A stretch of 64,000 nt of DNA from Acetatifactor sp. (lineage in GTDB: Bacteria; Bacillota; Clostridia; Lachnospirales; Lachnospiraceae). The notes below the pieces were generated by a model that was not told the DNA's origin, did no database searches, and saw only the letters and a program-made list of their open reading frames with translations. Location of the stretch: positions 33,336 to 97,335 of the forward strand of contig JAILHH010000008.1 of assembly GCA_024695935.1 (NCBI GenBank), read 5' to 3'. The stretch's first letter is position 1. Every line of letters starts with the position of its first letter. Below are positions 1 to 9,448 of this stretch, piece after piece. The position numbers were made by a program, and so were the translations under genes.

Positions 1-2
1 TC

Positions 3-530
3 ATGGCATACCATATTGAAGAATTGATCAGTGAAGAGAAAGTAAATGCGCGTATCAAAGAGATCGGCGAGCAGGTTTCAAAGGATTACGCAGGAAAGAC
101 AGTACATCTTATCTGTGTGTTAAAGGGCGGAAGCTTTTTTATGACCGAGCTTGCAAAGAGGATCAGCTGTGACGTATCCCTGGACTTTATGTCTGTTTCC
201 AGCTATGGAAGCGATACAAAGTCAAGCGGGGTGGTAAAGATAGTAAAGGATCTGGACGAATCCATCAACGGCAAGGATGTGCTGGTGGTTGAGGATATCG
301 TGGACAGCGGAAGAACTTTAAGTTATCTTTTGGCAATGTTAAAGGACAGGGGTCCTGCGTCCATCAAGCTCTGCACCTTGCTGGACAAGCCTGACAGAAG
401 AGTTACCGATGTGAAGGTTGATTATACAGGATTTGTGATCCCTGATGAGTTTGTGGTAGGATACGGACTTGATTACGATCAGCTCTACAGAAACCTGCCT
501 TACATCGGCATCGTAAAATTTGATGACTGA
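3..530 (+). CDS. hpt: Hypoxanthine phosphoribosyltransferase
   Basis: Purine salvage enzyme joining hypoxanthine or guanine to PRPP to give IMP or GMP in the cytoplasm. The 175-residue product has the usual family length. The PRPP-binding signature VLVVEDIVDSGRTL lies at about residues 93-106, with the acidic pair that holds the ribose hydroxyls; the flexible-loop region with SSYGSDTKSSG precedes it. The ATG sits two bases from the window edge, so its ribosome binding site is not visible and an upstream start cannot be excluded. It ends 15 bases before ftsH; a neighbouring hpt and ftsH is a common Firmicute arrangement, usually preceded by tilS, which would lie outside the window. Confidence 0.95.
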   Translation: MAYHIEELISEEKVNARIKEIGEQVSKDYAGKTVHLICVLKGGSFFMTELAKRISCDVSLDFMSVSSYGSDTKSSGVVKIVKDLDESINGKDVLVVEDIVDSGRTLSYLLAMLKDRGPASIKLCTLLDKPDRRVTDVKVDYTGFVIPDEFVVGYGLDYDQLYRNLPYIGIVKFDD

Positions 531-545
531 TCGGAGGACGGTTGA

Positions 546-2354
546 TTGAACACAAAGAGAATTAATATTTTACCCTATCTTTTTTTAGGGATCATGATGA
601 TAGCCCTGTTTTTTGCATATAAAAATGCACTGCAGGCTATCAATTCCGATTATTCCCGTTCGGAGCTGGAGGCAGACATTGACGCCGGCAATATCGATGA
701 GGTGGAAATTTATCCAAACAAAGAGACACCGACGGGATACATCCTTGTGGATTTAAAAAACGGTATCACCGGCAGACTGAATGTAACTGACGTCGGCGAG
801 ATCGAGACCTACTTAAGAGAAGCCGGTTTGGATCCCAAGGTTAATGACGTAAAGAGAGACAGTTATTTTGTCACAACTATCCTGCCCCTTCTCATAATCG
901 TGCTGGGCGTGGGAATGGTATTTTTCATATTCAATGCTCAGAATATCGCCGCAAACAGTGGCGGTAAGATGGCAAACTTCGGAAAGAGCACCGCAAAGCG
1001 AGGAGATATAAACAGCAATGTAAATTTCGAAAGCGTTGCGGGTCTTAAGGAAGAAAAGGAAGAGCTTGAAGAGATCGTGGATTTTTTGAAAAATCCCGGA
1101 AAATATACAAAGCTTGGAGCAAGGATCCCCAAGGGCGTCCTGCTTGAGGGCCCTCCGGGAACAGGTAAGACACTCCTTGCAAAGGCAGTTGCCGGAGAAG
1201 CCGGCGTGCCATTCTTTTCGATATCAGGATCGGATTTCGTGGAGATGTTTGTCGGCGTGGGAGCAAGCCGTGTAAGAGACCTGTTCGAAACCGCAAAGAA
1301 AAACGCTCCCTGTATTGTTTTTATCGATGAGATCGATGCGGTTGCAAGACGACGCGGAACCGGTATGGGCGGCGGACATGATGAGAGAGAGCAGACACTC
1401 AACCAGCTTTTGGTCGAGATGGACGGATTCGGTGTAAACGAAGGTATCATTGTGATGGCGGCCACAAACCGTGTGGACATTCTGGACCCTGCCATCATGC
1501 GTCCCGGCAGATTCGACAGGAAAGTTGCAGTGGGACCTCCGGACATTGGCGGAAGAGAAGAGATATTAAAGGTACATGCAAAGAACAAATCCCTGGGAGA
1601 GGATGTGGATCTTGGAAAGATAGCCCAGACAACGGCCGGCTTTACGGGTGCCGATCTGGAAAATCTGTTAAACGAGGCAGCTATAAATGCCGCAAAAGAC
1701 GACAGACAGTTTGTAAGCGGCGGTGACGTGGACAAGGCTTTTGTAAAGGTTGGCATCGGAGCAGAGAAAAAGAGCAAGATCATTTCCGACAAGGAAAAGA
1801 AGATCACGGCTTATCACGAGGCAGGACATGCCATACTGTTTCATGTGCTTCCGGATGTGGGTCCTGTATATACGGTTTCCATCATTCCCACAGGCCTTGG
1901 GGCAGCAGGCTATACCATGCCCCTTCCCGAAAAAGATGAGATGTTTATGACAAAGGGCAAGATGCTCCAGGATATCATGGTTTCGCTTGGCGGAAGGATC
2001 GCTGAGGAGATAATCTTTAAAGATATCACCACCGGCGCAAGCAGTGATATCAAGAAAGCCACAAAGATGGCCCGCAGGATGGTTACAAGGTTCGGAATGA
2101 GTGACAATATCGGAGTGATCTGTTATGACGATGACGATGATGAAGTATTCATCGGCCGCGACCTTGCCCATGCAAAGAGTCACAGCGAAGCGGTTGCAAG
2201 CGAGATCGACAAAGAAGTTAAAGCCATAATCGATGATTGTTACAAGAAGGCAAAAGAGATCATTTTGGAGCATGAAAACGTGCTTCACAGCGCAGCAGAG
2301 CTTCTTTTGGAGAAGGAAAAGATCGGCAGAGAAGAATTCGAAGCATTATTCTAG
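546..2354 (+). CDS. ftsH: ATP-dependent zinc metalloprotease FtsH
   Basis: Membrane-anchored AAA+ protease that degrades misfolded membrane proteins and short-lived regulators. Of 602 residues, the N-terminal half has two membrane segments (about 10-27 and 110-130) flanking a small extracytoplasmic domain. The AAA module follows, with Walker A GPPGTGKT at 202-209, Walker B VFIDEID at 258-264 and the SRH arginines near 318-325. The protease zinc motif HEAGH is at 424-428, with the downstream aspartate in GASSDIKKA. The start is a TTG, chosen because GGAGG at 533-537 lies eight bases upstream and the membrane segment begins right after. The tail is acidic (DDDDDE near 530), as in many FtsH proteins. 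A terminator follows. Confidence 0.96.
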   Translation: MNTKRINILPYLFLGIMMIALFFAYKNALQAINSDYSRSELEADIDAGNIDEVEIYPNKETPTGYILVDLKNGITGRLNVTDVGEIETYLREAGLDPKVNDVKRDSYFVTTILPLLIIVLGVGMVFFIFNAQNIAANSGGKMANFGKSTAKRGDINSNVNFESVAGLKEEKEELEEIVDFLKNPGKYTKLGARIPKGVLLEGPPGTGKTLLAKAVAGEAGVPFFSISGSDFVEMFVGVGASRVRDLFETAKKNAPCIVFIDEIDAVARRRGTGMGGGHDEREQTLNQLLVEMDGFGVNEGIIVMAATNRVDILDPAIMRPGRFDRKVAVGPPDIGGREEILKVHAKNKSLGEDVDLGKIAQTTAGFTGADLENLLNEAAINAAKDDRQFVSGGDVDKAFVKVGIGAEKKSKIISDKEKKITAYHEAGHAILFHVLPDVGPVYTVSIIPTGLGAAGYTMPLPEKDEMFMTKGKMLQDIMVSLGGRIAEEIIFKDITTGASSDIKKATKMARRMVTRFGMSDNIGVICYDDDDDEVFIGRDLAHAKSHSEAVASEIDKEVKAIIDDCYKKAKEIILEHENVLHSAAELLLEKEKIGREEFEALF

Positions 2355-2368
2355 CATTATAGACAAAA

Positions 2369-2410
2369 CCTCTATGTGAAAGTTGCACAAAAACACATAG
2401 GGGTTTTTGT
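2369..2410 (+). terminator. Rho-independent terminator after ftsH
   Basis: A ten-base-pair stem (CCTCTATGTG with CACATAGGGG, one wobble) closes a 15-base loop and is followed by TTTTTGT. It ends the hpt-ftsH unit. Confidence 0.85.
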
Positions 2411-2526
2411 AATATTTGTGTAATCCGTTTATAGTAAAATTCACAATGCCATGCTATTATAATATGCGTAACCCCCCCAATACATTATATAGTTTTTTGC
2501 TATACCCCATAAGAAATACCTTCTCT

Positions 2527-2556
2527 AAAAAGACAGCATCCCAAGCTGTCTTTTTT
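2527..2556. terminator. Bidirectional hairpin terminator
   Basis: Perfect stem AAAAAGACAGC / GCTGTCTTTTT around a short loop, with A and T tracts on both sides. It could stop read-through from either direction between ftsH and the GH13 promoter. Confidence 0.7.
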
Positions 2557-2623
2557 ACTTTTACGGGGAGCATTCATATATATTGTATAAATAAGAGAAA
2601 TTTGCTTAGATTTATCACAGATA

Positions 2624-2652
2624 TTGAAGTATTTTAATTTTTTTAGTAAAAT
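2624..2652 (+). promoter_or_regulatory. Putative promoter of the GH13 gene
   Basis: TTGAAG and TAAAAT are separated by 17 bases, about 50 bases upstream of the ATG at 2703. Assigned by consensus only. Confidence 0.5.
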
Positions 2653-2702
2653 GAGTTTAAGTAAATCGTTTTTAAATCTGTTGAATTGAAAGGCGATATG
2701 CG

Positions 2703-4802
2703 ATGGATTACGAAAAATTTAGGCGTTTGGAGAGCAATCTTCAATACATTTATAATATGAGGCCTCCCTTTAACGGAAGAGCTATTTTTGCTGACACTTC
2801 ATCAGAGTATGTTATTCCTTACGAGCCTGCACCATATGATCTGGTGACCATAAGATTTAGAAGTAAGAAGAATAACCTGGATGGAGTTTTTTTTGTTCAT
2901 AACGGCAGACGTTACTTTATGAACAAGGCAGAGAGTACCGACGAATTTGATTTTTACGAATACAAATATCAGATGGAGAACGAGACGGTTTCATATCATT
3001 TTGAATTCCGTTCCGGAGCGCTCACGGGCTATTATGACACAAGAGGCCTGGTAAAGGATGCCAACGACTATTACAATTTCAAGATATTCCCCGGTTTTTC
3101 CACTCCCGAGTGGGCAAAGGGCGCCGTGATGTATCAGATCTATGTGGACAGGTTCAATAACGGCGACAAGACAAACGATGTGGAGACGGGAGAGTATTCC
3201 TATATCGGTGAGCAGGTAAGGCGCGTTGAGGACTGGGACAGGTACCCGGATTCCATGGATGTGCGAAACTTCTACGGAGGAGACCTTCAGGGAGTTTTGG
3301 ACAAGCTTGATTATCTTCAGGACCTGGGAGTCGAGGTAATATATTTCAATCCCCTGTTTGTATCCCCCTCAAATCATAAATATGATATTCAGGATTATGA
3401 TTACATAGATCCCCATATCGGAAAGATCGTGGTGGATGAAGGCAGTCTCCTGGAGCCCTGGGACAATGATAATTCCCATGCATCAAAATATATCAACAGA
3501 GTTACTGACAAGAGGAATCTTGAAGCCAGCAACGCCCTTTTCATAAAGGTGGTAGAGGAAGCCCACAAGAGGGGCATGAGAGTCATTCTGGACGGCGTGT
3601 TTAATCATTGCGGATCCTTTAATAAATGGATGGACAAGGAAAAGATCTACAGCGCCGAAAAAGGGTATGAACCCGGCGCCTTTGTGAGTGCGGACAGTCC
3701 GTACAGAAGCTTTTTCGACTTCAGGGATCAGAACGCGTGGCCTTATAACAACAGCTATGACGGCTGGTGGGAGCATGACACTCTGCCAAAGCTTAACTAC
3801 GAGGGATCCAGGAAACTTGTGGATTACATCCTGGAGATCGGTCGCAAGTGGGTTTCACCTCCCTTTAATGCGGATGGATGGAGACTTGATGTGGCAGCGG
3901 ATCTGGGCCACAGCTCGGATTTTAATCATAAATTCTGGGAGGAATTCAGAAAAGCCGTAAAGCAGGCTAACCCTGATGCTCTGATATTGGCAGAGCACTA
4001 CGGCAGCACCAGAGACTGGCTGGACGGAAAACAGTGGGATTCCGTCATGAACTATGATGCATTTATGGAGCCGGTGACCTGGTTTTTGACAGGTATGGAA
4101 AAGCACAGCGATGACTTCAGAGAGGACCTTTTGGGAAATTCCGAGAGCTTCTTTAATGCAATGAGACATCACTCGTCAGACTTTTCTTACTCCAGTTTAC
4201 AGGTTGCGATGAACGAGCTTTCAAATCATGACCACTCAAGGTTTTTGACCAGAACCAACCACGTGGTGGGCAGGACCAACAACATGGGACCTGAGGCTGC
4301 AAACAACGGAGTTAACGAAGCAGTGTTTCGAGCGGCTGTCCTGATTCAGATGACATGGGTTGGCGCCCCGACGATCTATTACGGCGATGAAGCCGGCGTA
4401 TGCGGTTTCACGGACCCCGACAACAGGCGAACATACCCTTGGGGAAGAGAAAATCAGGGACTGTTAAATTTCCACAAGGATATCATCCGCATCAGAAAAG
4501 AGAATCCGGAGCTCAGGAGAGGATCTCTTAAATACGTCGACAGCGGCAGAAATTATATGGCTTACGGAAAATTTAATTCCGAGGGAACAAGCCTTATACT
4601 TATAAATAATTCTGACAAGGAACAGTTCAAGACCATAAACGTCATCGATGTAGGTGTTCCCAGAATGGGAAAGATGGTAACGCTCATCAAATCCGTAAGG
4701 GACGGATATACCACCGAGGCTGAAGAGCATGTGGTCCAGGCAGGAAAGATAGATATCCTGCTTCCCGCTCAGAGCGCCATGATATTAAAGTCCGTAAAAT
4801 AG
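2703..4802 (+). CDS. GH13 alpha-glycosidase, cyclomaltodextrinase/neopullulanase type
   Basis: Cytoplasmic retaining glycoside hydrolase of family GH13, probably hydrolysing cyclodextrins or imported maltodextrins. Residues 1-130 form an N-terminal beta domain resembling CBM34 of cyclomaltodextrinases. The TIM barrel starts at about 140 (AVMYQIYVDRF). Conserved region I is DGVFNH at 297-302, region II GWRLDVAAD with nucleophile D396, region III ILAEHYG with acid/base E431, and region IV NELSNHD with D510. All catalytic residues are present. There is no signal peptide, so it acts inside the cell. At 699 residues it is somewhat longer than the usual 580-600. It appears monocistronic. The exact substrate cannot be read from sequence. 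Confidence 0.88.
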   Translation: MDYEKFRRLESNLQYIYNMRPPFNGRAIFADTSSEYVIPYEPAPYDLVTIRFRSKKNNLDGVFFVHNGRRYFMNKAESTDEFDFYEYKYQMENETVSYHFEFRSGALTGYYDTRGLVKDANDYYNFKIFPGFSTPEWAKGAVMYQIYVDRFNNGDKTNDVETGEYSYIGEQVRRVEDWDRYPDSMDVRNFYGGDLQGVLDKLDYLQDLGVEVIYFNPLFVSPSNHKYDIQDYDYIDPHIGKIVVDEGSLLEPWDNDNSHASKYINRVTDKRNLEASNALFIKVVEEAHKRGMRVILDGVFNHCGSFNKWMDKEKIYSAEKGYEPGAFVSADSPYRSFFDFRDQNAWPYNNSYDGWWEHDTLPKLNYEGSRKLVDYILEIGRKWVSPPFNADGWRLDVAADLGHSSDFNHKFWEEFRKAVKQANPDALILAEHYGSTRDWLDGKQWDSVMNYDAFMEPVTWFLTGMEKHSDDFREDLLGNSESFFNAMRHHSSDFSYSSLQVAMNELSNHDHSRFLTRTNHVVGRTNNMGPEAANNGVNEAVFRAAVLIQMTWVGAPTIYYGDEAGVCGFTDPDNRRTYPWGRENQGLLNFHKDIIRIRKENPELRRGSLKYVDSGRNYMAYGKFNSEGTSLILINNSDKEQFKTINVIDVGVPRMGKMVTLIKSVRDGYTTEAEEHVVQAGKIDILLPAQSAMILKSVK

Positions 4803-4825
4803 TTTTGGTCGGATGCTTTTCGTGG

Positions 4826-4831
4826 TATACT
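4826..4831 (+). promoter_or_regulatory. Putative -10 box upstream of the 4913 operon
   Basis: TATACT is well matched; the -35 is weak (TTTTGG at 4803-4808, 17 bases upstream). The leader that follows contains ACCGGT twice (about 4861-4879), a palindromic word that could form a short hairpin or operator. Confidence 0.4.
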
Positions 4832-4912
4832 TAAATGGTGGCATCTGTTTTTAACAAAAAACCGGTCGGTTACCGGTGAGTAGAAATATAGGGTTTTAGG
4901 AGACTAGTTAGT

Positions 4913-5785
4913 ATGGCAAGAATTGAAAACATTGCGCAGTTGTGCCGTAAGATAGAACTGGCCGACGAAATGACAGACAGAGTCCTGGAGTTTGAGGAAC
5001 TCGAGGATGGCTGGGAGCGCAAGGAACTACTGGAAAAGATGCTTTCCCCCGAGACATGGGAGGAGGGACGTCTTGAGTTAAAAAAGCAGTTGGGCTCAGA
5101 CCCTGACGGCAGCAGGATTTTGGCATGTAATCTTGAAAATGCGTTAAAGACCTGGAACAGGCTTGATGAGGCGGGAATACCCGACGATATCCTGACGGAA
5201 ACCATGAAAGCATATTCCAGATTCGTGGAGGAATATAAAGTAAGCTACGGTTCTTATGGCTTCGACAGAGATTTTTGGACCATGCGCCAATCTTCGGGAT
5301 ATCTGTTCCGCATTGGCGAGCTTGAGTACGAGATGACAGAGATTCCCGAGGAAGCCTACAGACTGATCCCCGGCGATAAGCCGGCTCCCGCAAAAGGATG
5401 CAGGGTCATCAGTCTTCATATTCCCTCAGGTTCAGATATTTCTTTCCAGACACTGGACAAATCCATACGCAGGGCAACGGTATTTTTTGAAACCTTTTTT
5501 CCGGATTATAAAGACGTGCCATATATCTGTGACACGTGGCTATTGTATCCGAAACTGCAGGAGATGCTTCCCGCATATTCAAAGATAATCCTCTTTCAAA
5601 AGCTTTTTAACATATATGCCGTAAAGGACGATACCTGGGATTACAAAGAATGGGTATTCAAGGACAGAGACATTGATGTTAAGGATGCGCCCGAAGACAC
5701 TTCACTCCAGAGGACAATGAAGAGCTACGTCCTGGACGGAGGGACAATGGGCGTTGGCATTGGCAGACTTATTATGTCGTTTTGA
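4913..5785 (+). CDS. GNAT-like acyltransferase-domain protein (NAT_N/GNAT_C type)
   Basis: A 290-residue protein of a family common in Clostridia, built of an alpha-helical N-terminal domain (about 1-130) and a GNAT-like C-terminal domain (about 150-290). The C-terminal part carries the family signature: HIPSGS at about 166, a Ser/Ala/Phe-rich helix (SIRRATVFFETFFP), CDTWLLYPKLQEMLP and the IILFQKLF strand. The residues normally used for acetyl-CoA binding are not obvious, so substrate and activity are unknown. It is the first gene of a probable operon with DegV (25-base gap), the DUF3048 lipoprotein and the DUF3810 protein. The start follows AGGAGACTAGTTAGT. Confidence 0.7.
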   Translation: MARIENIAQLCRKIELADEMTDRVLEFEELEDGWERKELLEKMLSPETWEEGRLELKKQLGSDPDGSRILACNLENALKTWNRLDEAGIPDDILTETMKAYSRFVEEYKVSYGSYGFDRDFWTMRQSSGYLFRIGELEYEMTEIPEEAYRLIPGDKPAPAKGCRVISLHIPSGSDISFQTLDKSIRRATVFFETFFPDYKDVPYICDTWLLYPKLQEMLPAYSKIILFQKLFNIYAVKDDTWDYKEWVFKDRDIDVKDAPEDTSLQRTMKSYVLDGGTMGVGIGRLIMSF

Positions 5786-5810
5786 TTTATAGAAAAGGAA
5801 ACTTATAATT

Positions 5811-6695
5811 ATGGCGTTTTGTATAATAACCGATTCCGCTTCCGATGTTACGGAAGAGATCAAAAAGGAATTTGATCTGCATGTTATTCCCACTCCCGTG
5901 ACTATCGAGGGCACGGACTATTTTGATGAAGAGACTATTTTCCCCGATGATTTTTACAGAATTCAGGCAGAGGGGAAAGAGATAAAGACTTATCACATCA
6001 GCCAGTATATGTTTGAGGAACATTTCAGACCTTTCGCACAGAGAGGGGACGAAGTGCTCTATATCTGTTTTTCAACGGGAATTGCCGGTACTTTTCAGGC
6101 GGCAAATCTGGCTTATGATGAGATAAAAGATGAATATCCCGATTTTAAGATGACCATTATCGATTCCAAATGCGCATCCATGGGATTTGGACTGGTAGTA
6201 TATAAGCTTTTGACCATGCAGAGAAACGGTGCGGACAAGGATCTGATCATCGAGGCGGCAAAATATTTCTGTGAGCATATGGAACATGTTGTGACTGTTC
6301 CGGAACTCAGCTACCTCTTTAAGGGCGGACGCCTTGGAAAGACTTCTTTCCTGGCAGGAACCATGCTTGATATAAAGCCCATCATCGTGGTGGATGAGAA
6401 CGGTTCCCTGAAGGCTGTCGAAAAGGTCCGCGGATGGAAGAAAGCTTTAAAGCGCGTGGTGGACATGGTTGAGGAAAAGGGCCATGACCTTGACAGACAG
6501 GTGGTCAGCGTGGTCTATGGAACCGACGAGGGATCCAGGGATTTTCTTGTGAAGTCACTTAAAGAGCGTTTTAATGTAAAGGATGTCTGCATCGGACGTG
6601 TGGGATGTGCCATCGGAGCCCATACCGGTCCCGGCATCGTGGCAGTGGTTTTCCAAAACGAGATCAATGAGAAATATGAGGAGTATTTAAAATAA
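5811..6695 (+). CDS. DegV family fatty-acid-binding protein
   Basis: DegV (FakB-like) proteins bind a fatty acid; in Gram-positives some present it to the kinase FakA for phosphorylation and entry into phospholipid synthesis. The 294-residue product is of typical length. It opens with the signature IITDSASDV (residues 5-13) and has the ligand-cradling STGIAGTF motif near residue 88 and the second-domain segment LSYLFKGGRLGKTSFLAGTMLDIKPII. There is no membrane segment or signal, so it is cytosolic. No FakA gene is nearby, which is normal. Whether it carries lipid or does something else cannot be told from the sequence. Confidence 0.9.
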   Translation: MAFCIITDSASDVTEEIKKEFDLHVIPTPVTIEGTDYFDEETIFPDDFYRIQAEGKEIKTYHISQYMFEEHFRPFAQRGDEVLYICFSTGIAGTFQAANLAYDEIKDEYPDFKMTIIDSKCASMGFGLVVYKLLTMQRNGADKDLIIEAAKYFCEHMEHVVTVPELSYLFKGGRLGKTSFLAGTMLDIKPIIVVDENGSLKAVEKVRGWKKALKRVVDMVEEKGHDLDRQVVSVVYGTDEGSRDFLVKSLKERFNVKDVCIGRVGCAIGAHTGPGIVAVVFQNEINEKYEEYLK

Positions 6696-6720
6696 TAATA
6701 TAGTATTGAGAGGTTTTGAA

Positions 6721-7905
6721 ATGAAAAAGAAATTGGTTTTATCTATGGCTCTTGCCCTGAGCCTTGCTTTGGCGGCCTGCGGAAGCAAAAGCGACGACAA
6801 ACCTTCTGAAGTAAAGGTTGTGGAGCCCGAGGCGATCGAGACTGTTGAGGAGGAAACCGAAACGGTTGAGGAACCCGCTGAGGAGGAAGTGATCCTGGAC
6901 GGTCTGGAAGTTATCACGGACAGACCTGTGGTGGACGGCAAAAAGCAAAGTTATCTCACCGGCGAGTGGAAGGACGAGGATGTTGTAAACCGCAGAAACA
7001 TTGCAGTTATGATCCCCAATGACAAGGCAGCTCTTCCACAGTATGGAATCTCCCTTGCGAGCATAATCTACGAAGCTCCCGTCGAAGGACGAATCACCAG
7101 ACTTATGGGTGTCTTTGAAGATTATGATGATATCGAGAGGATAGGACCTGTCAGAAGTTCCAGAGACTATTATGTATATGAAGCCATGGCTTATGACTCC
7201 ATCTATGTTAACTGGGGACTTGCGGTTCCTTATGTATCTCCCATCATTAACACAGATGCCATCGACAATGTAAGTCAGGCGGTTACGGGAATCGATGTAC
7301 CTTCTCCCGAAGCTTTTGATAGAGTTTCCAGATCCGGATATTCAAAGGAGTACACAGGATATCTTTTCATAGACGGATTAAATCAGGCGGTTGAGAGGCT
7401 TGGGTATGCAACCGAGTACAGAGACAAATTCGAGCAGACCTTCCTCTTTGCTCAGGATCATTACAGAGCAAGCTATGATGACAAAGAAGATGCAACTCTG
7501 ATCTATCCCGGCGGCAAGGATTCAAACAGTGGCGGTTACGGAAGCGGAGCCCATCCCTATTTTGAATACAACCCCGATGATCAGCTTTATTACAGATATG
7601 AGTACGACGGACCTCAAAAGGACGAGTACAACGATGAGCAGCTTGCAGTGACAAACGTGGTATTCAAGGTTTGCCACGGTGAGGTCAGAGATGATCATGA
7701 CTATCTGGCGTTCGGTGTCATCGGAAATGATGAGTGTTATGTATTTACCAACGGCAAGGTTATCAAGGGAACCTGGAGCAGAGAGAGCAATTACAAAGCC
7801 AACAGATACTACGATGAGGATGGCAATGAAATAGTTCTCAATCAGGGAAAGACCTGGGTTTGCAATATTTGGAAAGAGTACAGCAAATACATCTCATATG
7901 AATAA
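6721..7905 (+). CDS. DUF3048 (YerB-like) lipoprotein
   Basis: A secreted, lipid-anchored protein of unknown function in the YerB/DUF3048 family. The 394-residue precursor has a lipoprotein signal, MKKKLVLSM... ending in the lipobox LAAC, followed by a long acidic Glu/Val/Thr linker (about 30-65). The DUF3048 core then includes NIAVMIPNDKAALPQYGIS, IIYEAPVEGRITRLMGVF and RIGPVRSSRDYYV. The ATG at 6721 is chosen over a TTG at 6706 because GAGAGG (6708-6713) is correctly spaced from it and the signal peptide begins there. The last eight bases overlap the next gene, so the two are probably translationally coupled. Confidence 0.85.
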   Translation: MKKKLVLSMALALSLALAACGSKSDDKPSEVKVVEPEAIETVEEETETVEEPAEEEVILDGLEVITDRPVVDGKKQSYLTGEWKDEDVVNRRNIAVMIPNDKAALPQYGISLASIIYEAPVEGRITRLMGVFEDYDDIERIGPVRSSRDYYVYEAMAYDSIYVNWGLAVPYVSPIINTDAIDNVSQAVTGIDVPSPEAFDRVSRSGYSKEYTGYLFIDGLNQAVERLGYATEYRDKFEQTFLFAQDHYRASYDDKEDATLIYPGGKDSNSGGYGSGAHPYFEYNPDDQLYYRYEYDGPQKDEYNDEQLAVTNVVFKVCHGEVRDDHDYLAFGVIGNDECYVFTNGKVIKGTWSRESNYKANRYYDEDGNEIVLNQGKTWVCNIWKEYSKYISYE

Positions 7906-9085
7906 ATCGAAAAAAATTATGATTGCGGCGGTGGTCTTCATCGCCGCAATAAATGCCTTAGCATGGACGAGCACAAAATTTTGCGATTTTTATATCGCAA
8001 ATATTTTTCCTCTGTGGATAAACACCTACGGACGGTTTTCGGGACTGTTTGCTTTTTCCCTCGGGGAGAGGCTGATAGTTGCCGGAATTGTGCTGCTTGT
8101 CTGTGCTTTTTTTATTGTTCCCATTATTTTTGCGATATGCGGGCTGATAAATGCCATAGTCCGGAAAAAAACAGGGAGCGACAAAAGGCTGAATAAGATT
8201 TTTTTCAAAGGGTTTTATATGTTTTTTACCCTGGTGGTCATTGTGGTGGGACTTTTACTTACCTTGAATTACTCTGTGCTTTACCATGGGTCTGCCTTTG
8301 CGGATAAATATATGCAGGGAAGCAGAGAAAGGTTTGAGGATGAAGAGCTTATCATATTGAGGAACATGGTGGTAGAAAAGTGTAATGAATATGCAATGAT
8401 CATTGAAAGGGATGAAAATGGTGATCCCACATATGAAGCTTCGGTGGAGGAGATGAGCGAAAAGATAGCTGAGGCTATGGCAAAGATCGGTGAGGAGTAT
8501 CCCCTTCTTTCCGGTTACTATCCCCGGGCAAAGGCCATGACGTTTTCGGATATCATGTGCCAGGAACATATGCAGGGCTATTATTTTCCGTTTTCCATGG
8601 AGTCCAACATAAATGTGGTAATGAACAGATTGCGTCAGCCCGCTACTATTGCCCATGAATATGCGCATCTTCACGGATTTATATTGGAGGACGAGGCGAA
8701 TTTTATCGGATATCTTGCATGCGTAAATGCTGATGATCCATATTATAAGTACAGCGGTTACTTAAGTGTGCTCAACTATTTAAGTAATGATATTTACAAA
8801 AGATACAGGTCGAATCCCAACAGGTTCGCAGATGCCACCGAGGCAGTGCCGCTTTTGAAGGTGTCGGATCAGGTAAAAAGAGATAATTATTTTGTAAAAG
8901 AGGAGCAATGGGAAAGGATAAATAAAAAGGCCGTGGTGGATACTGAAACAGTTGACAAGGTGTCCGACAGCTTTACTGATGTGTCAATAAAGATCAATGG
9001 GGTGTCGGACGGAATGGCCAGCTACAGCAGGGTGGTGACGCTGTTACTTCAATATTATGACGGAGAATTGTTTGTGCAGGAGTAG
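7898..9085 (+). CDS. DUF3810 family membrane protein with HEYAH metal-site motif
   Basis: A 395-residue protein with three N-terminal membrane segments (about 8-28, 55-85 and 105-125) and a large outer domain. The domain contains TIAHEYAHLHGF (about 250-261), a zincin-like HExxH motif, and downstream EDEANFIGY with a possible third ligand glutamate. This matches the DUF3810 family, in which the motif suggests a membrane-tethered metallopeptidase, although activity is not established. The start overlaps the preceding lipoprotein gene. The pairing of a lipoprotein and a membrane zincin suggests a cell-envelope role (inference). Confidence 0.8.
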   Translation: MNKSKKIMIAAVVFIAAINALAWTSTKFCDFYIANIFPLWINTYGRFSGLFAFSLGERLIVAGIVLLVCAFFIVPIIFAICGLINAIVRKKTGSDKRLNKIFFKGFYMFFTLVVIVVGLLLTLNYSVLYHGSAFADKYMQGSRERFEDEELIILRNMVVEKCNEYAMIIERDENGDPTYEASVEEMSEKIAEAMAKIGEEYPLLSGYYPRAKAMTFSDIMCQEHMQGYYFPFSMESNINVVMNRLRQPATIAHEYAHLHGFILEDEANFIGYLACVNADDPYYKYSGYLSVLNYLSNDIYKRYRSNPNRFADATEAVPLLKVSDQVKRDNYFVKEEQWERINKKAVVDTETVDKVSDSFTDVSIKINGVSDGMASYSRVVTLLLQYYDGELFVQE

Positions 9086-9165
9086 GGCGGATGCTGAGTA
9101 AATAAGGGTCTTTTGCGTGTGTCCAAAAAAAATTTAAAATTTCGAAAAAAATTGCAATTTACTAG

Positions 9166-9194
9166 TTGACAGAACACGGTGATGTCGCTATAAT
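9166..9194 (+). promoter_or_regulatory. Consensus sigma-A promoter of the tRNA-Gly genes
   Basis: Perfect TTGACA (9166-9171) and TATAAT (9189-9194) separated by exactly 17 bases, as expected for strong stable-RNA promoters. Transcription would start near 9201, about 80 bases before the first tRNA. Confidence 0.92.
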
Positions 9195-9280
9195 AATCAA
9201 TGTTGTGACGGCGAATTAAAGTTGTTACACCGCAGAAAGTCGGAAACACAATAACGCAAGACTTTCTGCTTAACATATAT

Positions 9281-9351
9281 GCGGGTGTAGTTCAATGGTA
9301 GAACACCAGCCTTCCAAGCTGGATACGTGGGTTCGATTCCCATCACCCGCT
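9281..9351 (+). tRNA. tRNA-Gly (anticodon TCC)
   Basis: A 71-base cloverleaf. The acceptor GCGGGTG pairs with CACCCGC, the anticodon stem is CCAGC/GCTGG, and the loop CTTCCAA holds anticodon TCC at 9313-9315. The T arm has the canonical GTTCGATTC. The CCA end is not encoded. Confidence 0.97.
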
Positions 9352-9376
9352 CTCTTAATTCAATTAAACAGATCAT

Positions 9377-9437
<61 letters not shown>

Positions 9438-9448
<11 letters not shown>

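Larger units (their letters stand above)
2411..2702. other. AT-rich spacer between ftsH and the GH13 gene
   Basis: No convincing gene. It contains a second terminator-like hairpin (2527-2556, AAAGACAGC with GCTGTCTTT followed by T6) and a run of seven C near 2470. At the right end is a promoter-like pair TTGAAG (2624-2629) and TAAAAT (2647-2652), 17 bases apart, probably serving the GH13 gene. A 73-codon open frame at 2416-2637 has no ribosome binding site and no recognisable product. Confidence 0.55.

Noticed and set aside
938..1807. Minus-strand open frame of 289 codons inside ftsH
   Set aside because: It lies antisense to a strongly conserved gene, its translation is serine/proline-rich low complexity, and it has no ribosome binding site.
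2416..2637. 73-codon plus-strand frame between ftsH and the GH13 gene
   Set aside because: No ribosome binding site, it spans a terminator hairpin, and its composition is unlike real proteins.
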